From: Bowmanella denitrificans
GTDB lineage: Bacteria > Pseudomonadota > Gammaproteobacteria > Enterobacterales > Alteromonadaceae
Reading direction: 5' to 3'
Length of the DNA stretch: 64,000 bases
Assembly: GCF_002887595.1 (NCBI RefSeq)
Contig: NZ_PEBU01000003.1
Span: 434,001 to 498,000, forward strand
The stretch's first letter is position 1; every line of letters begins with the position of its first letter. Positions 16,176 to 25,207 of the stretch are shown piece after piece. The notes under the pieces were generated by a model, which had not been told where the DNA came from, did no database searches, and saw nothing but the letters and a program-made list of their open reading frames with translations. Position numbers and translations under genes: made by a program.

Positions 16176-16508
16176 TCAGTCAACAATGATGTTGCTCACC
16201 AAATCAGTTGTGTTGTCATAACAACTAACATCGCGACCTTCGTCGTCAGTTTCAGAATATACATAGAAACGAACCGTGTCTTGGCTGGTTGCTGCACTGA
16301 TTGCCGCAGACACAATCGAAGCATAGTTTGATTGAGAACTTGGTACGAAAAGCGGGTCCAGCGAGCTATTATAAAATGCGCTAATTGTTGCTCCATTCGA
16401 GTTAACACTCACGTTGCTGACAGTGCCCAAACAATATTTTGCTGCAGAAGCGGAAAATGACATTGAAGCAAGCACAACCGAAGCACATAACATTTTCACC
16501 ATTTTCAT
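16176..16508 (-). CDS. Small secreted protein, function unknown
   Basis: 110 residues. A clear signal peptide ('MLCASVVLASMSFSASAA') is cleaved near residue 23, leaving about 87 residues with two cysteines (one near the new N-terminus, one near residue 94) that could form a disulphide. The mature part is Ser/Asn/Thr-rich and looks beta-stranded. AAGGA precedes the ATG, a promoter-like pair of boxes lies 22-50 bp upstream, and a perfect-stem terminator follows, so it is a self-contained monocistronic gene. No family is recognised; a periplasmic or secreted factor is all that can be said. Confidence 0.78.
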   Translation of the reverse strand: MKMVKMLCASVVLASMSFSASAAKYCLGTVSNVSVNSNGATISAFYNSSLDPLFVPSSQSNYASIVSAAISAATSQDTVRFYVYSETDDEGRDVSCYDNTTDLVSNIIVD

Positions 16509-16529
16509 TTTGACTTTCCTTAGAGTTAA

Positions 16530-16558
16530 ATTAATTTCGCGCCTTATTGGCAGGTCAA
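16530..16558 (-). promoter_or_regulatory. Sigma70-like promoter of the small secreted protein gene
   Basis: On the minus strand TTGACC (16553-16558) and ATTAAT (16530-16535) are separated by exactly 17 bp. The -10 match is imperfect (4 of 6), but spacing and position, about 20 bp before the start codon, are right. Confidence 0.45.
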
Positions 16559-16786
16559 CTTTAAGGTAAATTTATGACTATTTTTTGACCACCCATTCAA
16601 AAGCAATACCGACAGGGCCCGGGTGCTCGCTTAATACTGCAGCTGTTGGTGAACTACATTGTTTATCCTGTCATTGAAGATTTGTTGACCGCAACTCAGA
16701 GTCGGACGACAGATAGCATTTAACGCATTTCAACAACTCAGTTGACTCCTCCCCCTTTGGAACAACTGTCAATTGAAACAGACTAT
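16559..16786. other. Spacer without recognised genes
   Basis: Between the small secreted gene's promoter and the receptor terminator no coding frame, repeat or strong palindrome was seen. Confidence 0.5.
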
Positions 16787-16810
16787 AAAGGCCACCCGCA
16801 GGTGGCCTTT
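16787..16810. terminator. Terminator of the TonB receptor gene
   Basis: AAAGGCCACC (16787-16796) pairs perfectly with GGTGGCCTTT (16801-16810) across a four-base loop, 21 bp after the receptor stop codon. The symmetric A/T ends make it usable from either side. Confidence 0.8.
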
Positions 16811-16831
16811 GACTATTCGGGATAACCGCTA

Positions 16832-19402
16832 TCAGAACTTCATTTGCACACCGGCAAACAAACGTCGGCCATAGTGGTTAACAAAGTAGGGGCGGCTGTC
16901 GTCACCTACATTGGCTTCCTGTTTGCTGTCGCTGAGGTTTACCCCCTGCAGCAGCAAGGTCACATTATCGTTCAGGTTATAGCTGATATTGGCATCAAAC
17001 TGGCCATAACCGTCCTGGTACCAGCGCAGATCCCCTACCACACCAGCGTAGTAGCTGCCGCGGTAGTTGTAGGAAAGTCGCACCGACAGATCATGCTTTT
17101 CATAGTAAACCGTGGCGTTATAGGTGTCTTTTGAGTTGTTGGGTAACTCCTTACCTTCCTCGTCCATATCCGCATCAGCGTAGGTATAGTTGGCCAGCAC
17201 TCCAAAGCCATTGTTGAAGTCATGCTGAATATTCACCTCAATACCCTGGTTAACACCACCGTCGCTGTTGACCGGGGTTTTGAGGTTGTATTCCTGTACA
17301 TTACCCTCGTCATCCGGCAGCATCTCCGGGAAGTACTGTTCGTCAATGTAAGTGCTGATGTCCTTATAGAAAAACGCCAGTGACAAAATAGACGACTTGG
17401 TAAAGTAGTATTCGGCCGACAAATCGTACTGGGTCGCACGATAAGGCTCCAGGTTTGGATTGCCCTGGAACCCAGGATTTTTGGGGTTAGACCAGGCGCT
17501 TAACCGGTACCCCCGGCGACTGGTCAACAGATCATAATCCGGACGCGACATGACCTTGGATGCAGCGAAACGCAGGATCACATCATCTTGCAACTGATAA
17601 TTCAGGTTCAGGCTCGGCAGCACATCAGTGTAGTCACGGTCGACGATCACCGGTACCCAGGTCCAGGACGCAGGATCCCAGGTATATTTCATGTAAAAGT
17701 CCACCCCTTCACTGCGCTGCTCGGTACGGGCATAACGCACGCCAATATTGCCGCTTAGTTTGTCGAAGGCAAAATTTCCCTGCACATAAGCATTGGTGAC
17801 TTTTTCGGTCAGATCGAAACCATACTGCATATGGTCGTATTCACGCAGTGGCTTGGTAGAGGCTGTCCACTCGTCCCAACTGGCATAGCGGAATTGGTAT
17901 AAGTCTGACTGCTGGCGTCCTTCGCCCATAAAGTCGTCCATCAGCTTGCCGTCGGTAAAATCTGCCAGGGTCATGGCCCCCACATCATTAGGGTGCCATA
18001 CCACCTTGTACAAACCGGAGGTTTTATTGTGGTCACGGTATTTCAAACCCACATCCACCGACTTCAGCCAGTCTGAGTCCAGCATCCAATTCAAATCGGT
18101 TTGCAGGTAGGTTTCTTTCTGGGTATTGCTGATCAGGTTTCTATGGGTGTAGAGGCCGGTGTAGCCTTGCGGGGTTAAATCATCGGGCAAATCATAGTGG
18201 ATCTGGCCGCCACTGAGATCAAATCCCACCAGTGCGCTGGACTGAAACTCAACCTGATCGTCCTGAATCTCGCCTTCAGCCTTGGTTTGGCCAAGCTGCG
18301 CGGTCCAGGTAAAGTTATCGCCACGGTATTCCAGTTGCAGATCATGCACGCGGGTATCGTAACTGCCGTCGTGGCTACCGGCGCTGTACAGCACTTCTTT
18401 GGCCCAGTTTGCATCCGCTTCATTGCCAGGGACCTGACCTGACACTATGGTGTCACCTACCAGCTGCGAATTGATGATGTCGTTGACACTGCCGACCACA
18501 TAGGCACCGTTAGCCACCTGCTTATTGCTGACATCGACACTGGAATACAGGTTATTAAAGGTAAGTTTCAGGGCATCGCTCGCCGCATATTCGAAGGTGG
18601 CGGTCAGGGTATTGAGGTCTTTGTCCGATTCATAACGTGAAGCGCGCACTTCCGACGGTGCATAGAGATCCTTACCGTCAATCTGGGCTGGCACAAAACC
18701 GGCGGTATTCAAACGGTCCCTGCGAATACTGTTGTCTTTGTATACCGCACCGACGTTCAAACCAAAGTTGCTGTCTTCATTCTTCCAGGAATAAAAACCC
18801 GACAGCAATGGGCTGTGCTCACCACTGCTTTGTTGGTAACCATCACGAGCCGACAGCACCAGATAATTGCTATCGGAAGACAATGGCTTGCGGGTTTTCA
18901 CAATCACAGTGCCGCCAATAGAGCCTTCGTCTACCTTGGCCTGGGCTGATTTATGCACTTCCAGGGTTTCCACCACTTCGGCAGGCAGCAAGGAATAATT
19001 GAAGCCTCTGGATGGTGTCAGAATGGAGGTCGAGGCCGTGGCTGACGCCACATTCTGGCCATTTAGCAAAGTCAGGTTAAGGTGCGGCGCGGTACCACGA
19101 ATACTGACTTTATCACTCTCGCCATCGGTTTTTTCCACCTGCACCCCGGTAATACGCGACATAGCATCGGCCACCGTCTGATCAGGGAACTTGCCGATAT
19201 CCTCGGCAGAGATGGCATCCACTATCGTACTGGACAACCTTTTGATATTCAGGCTTTTTTGTACCGAGCCACGGAAGCCTTTGACTTCCACCACTTCCAC
19301 TTCATTCTGGTCCGCCTCCTGGGCCAGGGCGGGTAAGGCCTGGCTGGCAAGCAAGGCGGCCTGTACCGCCAACAAAAGCTTATTGGGTTTACGATTTGTC
19401 AT
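16832..19402 (-). CDS. TonB-dependent receptor, probable oligosaccharide (glucan) uptake
   Basis: 856 residues from ATG 19402, preceded by AGGAAAG; an ATG further upstream is disfavoured. A signal peptide ends near 'LPALAQ'. The sequence after it, 'VEVVEVKGFRGSVQKSLNIKRLSSTIVDAISAEDIGKFPDQTVADAMSRITGVQV', in pieces, is the hallmark of the large TonB receptor group found in marine and plant-associated proteobacteria (TIGR01782 type), mostly linked to carbohydrate uptake. The plug covers ~50-170 and the barrel ends in 'AGVQMKF'. It lies just downstream of a GH16 laminarinase-type enzyme on the same strand, separated by a terminator, so it likely imports the released beta-glucan oligosaccharides under its own promoter. 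Confidence 0.92.
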   Translation of the reverse strand: MTNRKPNKLLLAVQAALLASQALPALAQEADQNEVEVVEVKGFRGSVQKSLNIKRLSSTIVDAISAEDIGKFPDQTVADAMSRITGVQVEKTDGESDKVSIRGTAPHLNLTLLNGQNVASATASTSILTPSRGFNYSLLPAEVVETLEVHKSAQAKVDEGSIGGTVIVKTRKPLSSDSNYLVLSARDGYQQSSGEHSPLLSGFYSWKNEDSNFGLNVGAVYKDNSIRRDRLNTAGFVPAQIDGKDLYAPSEVRASRYESDKDLNTLTATFEYAASDALKLTFNNLYSSVDVSNKQVANGAYVVGSVNDIINSQLVGDTIVSGQVPGNEADANWAKEVLYSAGSHDGSYDTRVHDLQLEYRGDNFTWTAQLGQTKAEGEIQDDQVEFQSSALVGFDLSGGQIHYDLPDDLTPQGYTGLYTHRNLISNTQKETYLQTDLNWMLDSDWLKSVDVGLKYRDHNKTSGLYKVVWHPNDVGAMTLADFTDGKLMDDFMGEGRQQSDLYQFRYASWDEWTASTKPLREYDHMQYGFDLTEKVTNAYVQGNFAFDKLSGNIGVRYARTEQRSEGVDFYMKYTWDPASWTWVPVIVDRDYTDVLPSLNLNYQLQDDVILRFAASKVMSRPDYDLLTSRRGYRLSAWSNPKNPGFQGNPNLEPYRATQYDLSAEYYFTKSSILSLAFFYKDISTYIDEQYFPEMLPDDEGNVQEYNLKTPVNSDGGVNQGIEVNIQHDFNNGFGVLANYTYADADMDEEGKELPNNSKDTYNATVYYEKHDLSVRLSYNYRGSYYAGVVGDLRWYQDGYGQFDANISYNLNDNVTLLLQGVNLSDSKQEANVGDDSRPYFVNHYGRRLFAGVQMKF

Positions 19403-19555
19403 TATGTCTTTCCTGTAACGCCGCTTATGTGTTGTTAACAAAGCTACAACAAAGAATTATTTATTACAACAAATTAAGAAAACAAAGAATAAAGTATATT
19501 TCACATCATAGTATCAGGCCATTAAGAGAACGCTTCTAATACCTTGAAAAAAGAA

Positions 19556-19578
19556 ACCGCCAGCAGAATGCTGGCGGT
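19556..19578 (-). terminator. Terminator of the GH16 operon
   Basis: ACCGCCAGC (19556-19564) pairs perfectly with GCTGGCGGT (19570-19578). On the minus strand the stem is followed by TTTCTTTTTTC, a classic intrinsic terminator. It separates the GH16 transcript from the receptor gene. Confidence 0.85.
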
Positions 19579-19618
19579 GTATCTGGCATGATAGCCAACA
19601 GATGAGTGCAAATGTTGC

Positions 19619-22495
19619 TTAGGGTCGAATCACCAGGTTATCCAATCGATAGACGGCGCCCAGTGCCCGCCCCCACTCGGGGAAGATCATCACCAGTTTA
19701 ATCTGACTGAGATCCAGCCCGGCCGCGGCTAAGGCGCTGATGTCATAGCTGAAATGCTGCCATTGCCCCACCTGCGGAGCCTGACCTTCCAGGCTGTCAC
19801 TTAAGGCAAACTGGGCGTAGCTACTGTTTTGCCCTTCAATTTTAATCAGGATCAGCGCCCCGGCATCCTCTGGCGCCGACACCAGTTTCAGATCAAACTC
19901 CAAGGTACCGCCAGCCACCGGGCGCAGGTCATGGGCGATATTAGCCTGCAACCCTGACACTGTGCCGGAGGGCCCATAGAAGTTTACTTCCACCACATTA
20001 CCGAAACCTGGATCATTGTCCTGCACCACCGTCAGCGAGGCATTGGCGCAGCAGTCCCATAATGTCCAGCCATAGGCCGGTGTATCGGCAAACAGCACCA
20101 ACTCATCTTCCACCACAATATTGCTGGGCGGCGGCTCGGGGTTATTGCTGTCATCGCCGTCGCCGGTCAGACGCACATTATCCACTTGCATCACTACCCC
20201 TTGCTGATTGCCCCAGGCCGGAAACAGCACCAGCGGCGTATCCACACGGCTGACATCCAGGCTGGAGCCGGGGTTTGTCAGTAAGTCACTGATAGCAATC
20301 TGATAGTGGGTCCACTGCCCGATAGCCGGCGCATCAATGGCAACATCGCCTGAGCTGCACGGGTGGCCGCAATCCATCTTAAGCATAAAATTGCGCACTT
20401 CACGCGGATCTGCCAGTACGTTCAAGTCGAACTCAATAAAGTCAAAGCCACTGACATCCAGGCGCAGCGGTGTGCCGCTGGTATCCACCTGAGTTTGAAA
20501 GTACACCACCGATTCATTGGTATTGAAGCTGATTTGCTTGACTTGGCCATATTGGCTGTCACTACTGGTGACCTGTTCCAGCGTCACATCGCCATTTGCC
20601 ACATAGCTGGCCAGAACAAAAGGCGGATGGTCGGCTTCATCGAAGATCACTGCTTCACTGCGATTCGCCAGCGAATACTGGTAGCGAATATTATCCAGTT
20701 GCACCGACATGGCGCCGGTTGGCTCAAACACCACAGGGTTGAGGATACTGGCCAGAATGGCGTAGTTGCCTGGTGCAAAACGGTTACCTTTGGCCAAAAG
20801 CTCAGCAATATTCAGGCGCACTTCCTGCCACTGCCCAATCTCAGCTAACGGCACTGCGGTATCGCTGACAAAGGGCCAGCCGCTGTCGAGTTTCACCAGC
20901 AATTCGCTGCCGGCATCGGCCGATTGCAGTTTGACATCGAATACCAGCTCACCGTATTCCTGCCAATGAGTCAGATCCAGTCCCGGTGGATATTCGATAT
21001 ACAGATTGCCGACCGAACCGCTTTTATCCAGTTGCAGTACCAGATCTTTGCCCGGCTCCTGCACCTGGCTAAACTGCACGGCGCCCTCGGGGTTGTAACT
21101 GTTAAAACCCAGCCCTTCAAACAGGCCATTGGCATACAGATTAAACACCGGTCCGGCACCAAGGTTATCCACCGGATCAGGAATGTCAGGCGCAGCATGG
21201 CCTTCCACCAGTTCAGCATCTGCGGAGATGGTCTCGCAACCGGCGCCCATGGTTGGATTGACGGCGCATTCATATACCCTGACGTAATCCACCTGCATGG
21301 TTTGCGGGAACACATTAGGGTCAATGCCTTTTTCATTCACATTACCTGCCCAGGCGCCGCCTACGGCCAGATTCAATAACAAATGAAAGCGTTCATTAAA
21401 GGGTGCACTGCCAGGCGCGGTCTGCATCTGACCATTGGCATCCAGATACTGAGCATACCAGCCTGTGTCGCGCTGGGTAGCAAAATGCACATCATCCACA
21501 TACCAGCGAATTTCTCCTTCCTGCCATTCCAATGCATAAGTGTGGAAATCATCGGCCGGATTCAGGCCGCCCGGCAGCTCAAAAGCTGCGCCGGAAGACA
21601 CATTCCCCGGCCAGACCCGACCATAATGCAGTGTGCCATGGGTGCGATTTTCCAGCTCACCTGGCGTGGCACCGGGTTTATCCGACTGAGCTTTGAGGTT
21701 AACCGCTTCCATAATATCGATTTCACCGGAGGCCGCCCAACCGCCATACACATAATCACTGGGCAGCATCCAGATCGCTGGCCAGGTGCCTTGACCAGCA
21801 GGCAGCTTGGCGCGGATTTCAAACCGGCCATAGGTCCAGTCCCCTTTGTTCAAGGTACGCAAACGCGCCGAGGTGTAAGGCAAGGTTGCGTAGCTGTCGG
21901 TCTCACCGTTGGGACCGGCCGGGCCGGTGAAGCTTTCCTGATGGGCAACAATATTCAGCAGGCCATCCTGCACAAAAGCGTTTTTATCTCTGTTGGTGTA
22001 ACACTGCTGCTCACCATTGCCGCCGCCCCAGCAGTTCTGTTCAAATCCCCACTTGTTGGTGTCAATCTGCGCACCATCAAATTCGTCCTGCCAAACCAGT
22101 TGCCAATCGGAAGGATTGTTCATCAAACTGGCGTTGAAGGTCAGGCGGCGTCTGTCCAGGGCAAATTTCAGATCCAAACTCAGGCTCTGCCCCGCTGCCA
22201 GTTCACTCTGCTCCACATCGATATAGGCAATCCCCTCGGCGCTTTCACCGCTTTGTTCCACCAGCGCCACACTGGGCTCGCTGACAAGCAGCCGAAATGG
22301 CCCGGTCAACGTCTGTTCGCTGTTATTGCTGATGGTCACCGTCACCCGGTAAACCCGGTTGACCCTGTCAAACACCGGATTAGCGCTGTGAATCTGTACC
22401 TGACTGTCTAACGCGGCCCAGTCGGCATAAGCGAGCTGACTGGCACCAAGCAGCAGTGAGGCCGCCAATACCTGGCTTAATGCATGGCGTTTCAT
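19619..22495 (-). CDS. GH16 beta-glucanase (laminarinase-like) with accessory carbohydrate-binding-type domains
   Basis: 958 residues. Signal peptide 1-24. Residues ~30-125 look like a beta-sandwich. The GH16 catalytic domain spans ~130-410, with the active-site motif GEIDIMEAV at 257-265: nucleophile E258, assisting D260 and acid/base E263. The fold marker 'VWQDEFDG' begins it and 'MQVDYVRVYEC' ends it. Three further beta-sandwich modules follow (~440-610, ~620-775, ~795-958), each with a closing 'VQLDNIRY', 'MQVDNVRL' or 'YRLDNLVI' strand, resembling carbohydrate-binding modules. It should hydrolyse beta-1,3- or mixed-linked glucans outside the cell. Its ATG overlaps the stop of the upstream PEP-CTERM gene by four bases. 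Confidence 0.93.
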   Translation of the reverse strand: MKRHALSQVLAASLLLGASQLAYADWAALDSQVQIHSANPVFDRVNRVYRVTVTISNNSEQTLTGPFRLLVSEPSVALVEQSGESAEGIAYIDVEQSELAAGQSLSLDLKFALDRRRLTFNASLMNNPSDWQLVWQDEFDGAQIDTNKWGFEQNCWGGGNGEQQCYTNRDKNAFVQDGLLNIVAHQESFTGPAGPNGETDSYATLPYTSARLRTLNKGDWTYGRFEIRAKLPAGQGTWPAIWMLPSDYVYGGWAASGEIDIMEAVNLKAQSDKPGATPGELENRTHGTLHYGRVWPGNVSSGAAFELPGGLNPADDFHTYALEWQEGEIRWYVDDVHFATQRDTGWYAQYLDANGQMQTAPGSAPFNERFHLLLNLAVGGAWAGNVNEKGIDPNVFPQTMQVDYVRVYECAVNPTMGAGCETISADAELVEGHAAPDIPDPVDNLGAGPVFNLYANGLFEGLGFNSYNPEGAVQFSQVQEPGKDLVLQLDKSGSVGNLYIEYPPGLDLTHWQEYGELVFDVKLQSADAGSELLVKLDSGWPFVSDTAVPLAEIGQWQEVRLNIAELLAKGNRFAPGNYAILASILNPVVFEPTGAMSVQLDNIRYQYSLANRSEAVIFDEADHPPFVLASYVANGDVTLEQVTSSDSQYGQVKQISFNTNESVVYFQTQVDTSGTPLRLDVSGFDFIEFDLNVLADPREVRNFMLKMDCGHPCSSGDVAIDAPAIGQWTHYQIAISDLLTNPGSSLDVSRVDTPLVLFPAWGNQQGVVMQVDNVRLTGDGDDSNNPEPPPSNIVVEDELVLFADTPAYGWTLWDCCANASLTVVQDNDPGFGNVVEVNFYGPSGTVSGLQANIAHDLRPVAGGTLEFDLKLVSAPEDAGALILIKIEGQNSSYAQFALSDSLEGQAPQVGQWQHFSYDISALAAAGLDLSQIKLVMIFPEWGRALGAVYRLDNLVIRP

Positions 22496-23178
22496 TGGCG
22501 TGCTCCCTGGTGGTTGTTTAGCGTCCTGCCCAGTAGCAGCAAGCCTGCCAGCATCAATATCAGACTGACAGGCTCCGGCACCTGGCTGCTAACCGCTTCA
22601 AGAGACACCTGATGTACAAACAAAGAGGAACGACCAAAATCTGTCAAACCATTGCGATCAGCACCGACCAGAACCTGGAATTCCAGTGTCCAGTTGGGCT
22701 GGCTCAAAAGGCTCGCATCAATCAGCCAGGACAAACTAAAGTCTGCCGCCCCATTGATATCAGTTGGCATGATCAGACTGCCAGACAAACCAAATTGATC
22801 GAACAGTGCCCCTGAGCCGTCGCCCAGACCAATGGCGAAATAGTCGGCCACAAAGCCGTTGTCCTGGCTGGTTAGTTCACTGTCAACAGAGAAGTCCAGG
22901 CTCAGTTTCAGCAGCCCCATGCCGGTAAAATCCAGCGCCTGATACAAGGTATTGGCAAAAAACACATCGGTGTTGGCCGCATCCACATGAATACCGGCGG
23001 AACAGTTAGGGGCGCTGCCCTCAATGCTGAAATCGTTGGCGCCACCAGGGGCGCCGTCGGTATCAGTTTGCCAGCCACTTAAGTCACAGCTGGCGAAATC
23101 GCCATTGTTAATCAGCGCCGCCAGACTTTGCGGCGATGCCAGAATGCCCAGCAACATAATCAGTCGCAGCAGGTTCAT
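22492..23178 (-). CDS. PEP-CTERM sorting-domain secreted protein
   Basis: 228 residues. Signal peptide 1-20 ('LASPQSLAA'). The mature part starts 'LINNGDFASCDLSGWQTD', a pattern common in PEP-CTERM proteins with a jelly-roll domain. The C-terminus has 'VPEPVSLILMLAGLLLLGR' followed by a short basic tail, the PEP-CTERM signal recognised by exosortase EpsH/XrtA. AGGGAGA precedes the ATG. It is the first gene of an operon with the GH16 enzyme and lies below two LacI-type operators. A glucan-binding surface or biofilm protein is a reasonable inference. No exosortase gene is in the window. Confidence 0.88.
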   Translation of the reverse strand: MNLLRLIMLLGILASPQSLAALINNGDFASCDLSGWQTDTDGAPGGANDFSIEGSAPNCSAGIHVDAANTDVFFANTLYQALDFTGMGLLKLSLDFSVDSELTSQDNGFVADYFAIGLGDGSGALFDQFGLSGSLIMPTDINGAADFSLSWLIDASLLSQPNWTLEFQVLVGADRNGLTDFGRSSLFVHQVSLEAVSSQVPEPVSLILMLAGLLLLGRTLNNHQGARQ

Positions 23179-23258
23179 AGTCAGATTCTCCCTCTACAGT
23201 TTGTGGTTGGCTGTCGATTGCATCCGCCATACCACTCGCAGAGGCTTACCTACAGCAA

Positions 23259-23272
23259 TGAAAGCGCTTACA
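23259..23272. promoter_or_regulatory. LacI-family operator, proximal copy
   Basis: TGAAAGCGCTTACA, a near-palindrome centred on AGCGCT, 81 bp upstream of the PEP-CTERM gene start. LacI/GalR-type regulators of sugar use in this group bind such TGnAAnCGnTTnCA-like sites. The distal copy is its exact reverse complement. Confidence 0.65.
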
Positions 23273-23315
23273 AACAATTAACAAAAAAATACCCGCAAAG
23301 GGTAACTAATCGGAA

Positions 23316-23329
23316 TGTAAGCGCTTTCA
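23316..23329. promoter_or_regulatory. LacI-family operator, distal copy
   Basis: TGTAAGCGCTTTCA, the exact reverse complement of the proximal copy, with centres 57 bp apart. Paired operators at this distance would allow a DNA loop. Confidence 0.65.
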
Positions 23330-23391
23330 AATTAATATCGCAGCAATCATATGTCAATGAATTGTTAAAAAACAATGTGCAGATTGGAAGG

Positions 23392-23413
23392 TACCCGCCG
23401 CTGGCGGCGGGTA
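23392..23413 (-). terminator. Terminator of the M28 peptidase gene
   Basis: TACCCGCCG (23392-23400) pairs perfectly with CGGCGGGTA (23405-23413) around CTGG, starting 6 bp after the peptidase stop codon on the minus strand. The following T-tract is weak. Confidence 0.65.
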
Positions 23414-23418
23414 GATGC

Positions 23419-25104
23419 TTAAATACCGTAAGCTTTGGTATCCAAAACCTGGCGCGCATCACGTTCACGCTGACGACGCTCTTTTTCGGTTTCCAGCTTA
23501 AGGCGCTGTTGTTTTAGTTGCGAAGGCGCGGCAGGAATTGGCTTACGCGGCACCCGCTCATCCGCCATGGCGGCTTCATAAAGGAAACCCGCCATAATGA
23601 CAGAAGCTTGTTTAAGATCATCCTCAATCACATGATCGATGGAATCGATATGAGTGTGATGCAGTCTGGTACTGTAATCCAGCGGGTCCTGAATAAACTG
23701 GAAGCCGGGCAGCCCGACATCGTCAAAGGATTCGTGGTCGGTTCCACCGGTGGACAAGTTGGAAACAGCGCCGGTACTGAGATCTGTATAAGGGCTGAAC
23801 CACTTGCTGAACAGCGGTTTGACCGCCACATTGCCTTCGGTGTAGATCCCACGGAATCGGCCGCTGCCATTATCCATATTGAAGTAAACCGACAGTTTGT
23901 CGTAATCCGGCTTGGTTTCAATCGGCCAACCCGGGCTCTTCCACAAATAACGGGGTAAGGCGCGCTCTGCTTTGTCTTTGGGTTCAGGGCGGGTGGCGAA
24001 ATGCTCTTCCACATAAGCTCGTGAACCATGCAGGCCCTGCTCTTCACCTGACCATAAGGCGATACGAATGGTACGTTTGGGTTTGACATCAAGGGCCTTA
24101 AGAATACGTACCGCCTCCATGGCTACCGCTACCCCCACGCCGTTGTCCACCGCCCCATCACTGGCATGCCAGGAGTCCAGGTGCCCACCCACCATAACCA
24201 CCTCTGGGTTGCTGTCGGAGCCAGGGATCTCGGCAATGGTATTGTAGGCATCGGTATGTTCATCGTGAAAACGCGCTTTGATATCCAGCGCCAGTTTAGG
24301 TGTTTCATTGCGATCCAGCATGCGCTGCAGCAAGCTGTAATCTTCCTGCTCGATAATCATGGCCGGTACAGGGAAACTTTCCCCTACCTTGTGGCTTTTG
24401 CCAAAGACCCTGACCAGTCCCCCCTGGCGGCTGGAACGATAGATGACGGCGGCAACTTTTTCTTTGGCCAGAAAGGCGTCCAACACTTTGCCAAACTGAT
24501 AGCGCTGCAGACGATCATCCTTACGAATCGGCGTCATCCAGCCTTCATGGCTGGCCGGACGGCTGGGGTCAAATTCCTTCAGCTCTTCCAGTTTTTTGCT
24601 GTCATGGCGTTCGAAAATAATAGTCTTGGGCTTACCTATTGGAGGCTGTTCACCCATCAGTAAAATTTTACCTTTAAGCTTGCCCTGATATTTTTGCAGA
24701 TCCGCCTCGGTGACCGCATCAAACAGCATCACCTCCCCTTCGACCTTGCCTTGGGTCCCAGGCGTCCAGGCCACCGGAATTCCATGTAATGATTCATCAC
24801 GGGGGGATACCAGATTAATCAGCGCCGAGTCGTGTGACCAGCCACGGCCGAAGTCAAATGGATCAAGATAGGCATTTTCCAGCCCCCAGGTCTTCAGTTG
24901 TTGCATTGTCCAGCGGTTTGCCTGATCCATTTGCGGTGAATTGGTCAGCCTGGAGCCGATTTTGTCGGTGAGGTGTTCCAGCGTATGCATGACATGGGAG
25001 TTATAAAAACCTTCGCTGCGGATTTTATTGGCCATGTCCAGATCGGCACCGGCCTGAGCAACGCCAGCAGACAAGCATGCCAGCGGCAGTAAAAACCTTT
25101 TCAT
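23419..25104 (-). CDS. Secreted M28-family zinc aminopeptidase/carboxypeptidase (PA domain)
   Basis: 561 residues from ATG 25104, chosen because a signal peptide ('MKRFLLPLACLSAGVAQA') begins there and AGGAAG precedes it. The M28 catalytic domain shows metal ligands in 'GGHLDSWHASDGAVDNG' (His and bridging Asp) and 'WSGEEQGLHGSRAY' (catalytic Glu pair), plus 'HHTHIDSID' for the late His. An inserted protease-associated (PA) domain lies between the N-terminus and the active site. The overall plan resembles carboxypeptidase Q/aminopeptidase Y-like enzymes. The C-terminus carries a highly charged Lys/Arg/Glu helix. It probably releases amino acids from peptides in the periplasm or outside. It has its own terminator and lies upstream of the glucan block. 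Confidence 0.92.
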   Translation of the reverse strand: MKRFLLPLACLSAGVAQAGADLDMANKIRSEGFYNSHVMHTLEHLTDKIGSRLTNSPQMDQANRWTMQQLKTWGLENAYLDPFDFGRGWSHDSALINLVSPRDESLHGIPVAWTPGTQGKVEGEVMLFDAVTEADLQKYQGKLKGKILLMGEQPPIGKPKTIIFERHDSKKLEELKEFDPSRPASHEGWMTPIRKDDRLQRYQFGKVLDAFLAKEKVAAVIYRSSRQGGLVRVFGKSHKVGESFPVPAMIIEQEDYSLLQRMLDRNETPKLALDIKARFHDEHTDAYNTIAEIPGSDSNPEVVMVGGHLDSWHASDGAVDNGVGVAVAMEAVRILKALDVKPKRTIRIALWSGEEQGLHGSRAYVEEHFATRPEPKDKAERALPRYLWKSPGWPIETKPDYDKLSVYFNMDNGSGRFRGIYTEGNVAVKPLFSKWFSPYTDLSTGAVSNLSTGGTDHESFDDVGLPGFQFIQDPLDYSTRLHHTHIDSIDHVIEDDLKQASVIMAGFLYEAAMADERVPRKPIPAAPSQLKQQRLKLETEKERRQRERDARQVLDTKAYGI

Positions 25105-25207
25105 ATCAGAGATCTTCCTATGATTGTTGTTATGTCTTCCTGGGCAGATTAACAAGTTGGCAACAACCATGCTATGGCTACTGCGACCAACGCAGTATCC
25201 GGCGGGA

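Noticed and set aside
19521-19540. AGAGAACGCTTCTAA-like sequence as a third LacI operator upstream of the TonB receptor
   Set aside because: Only one half resembles the TGTAAGCGCTTTCA sites; symmetry too poor to claim.
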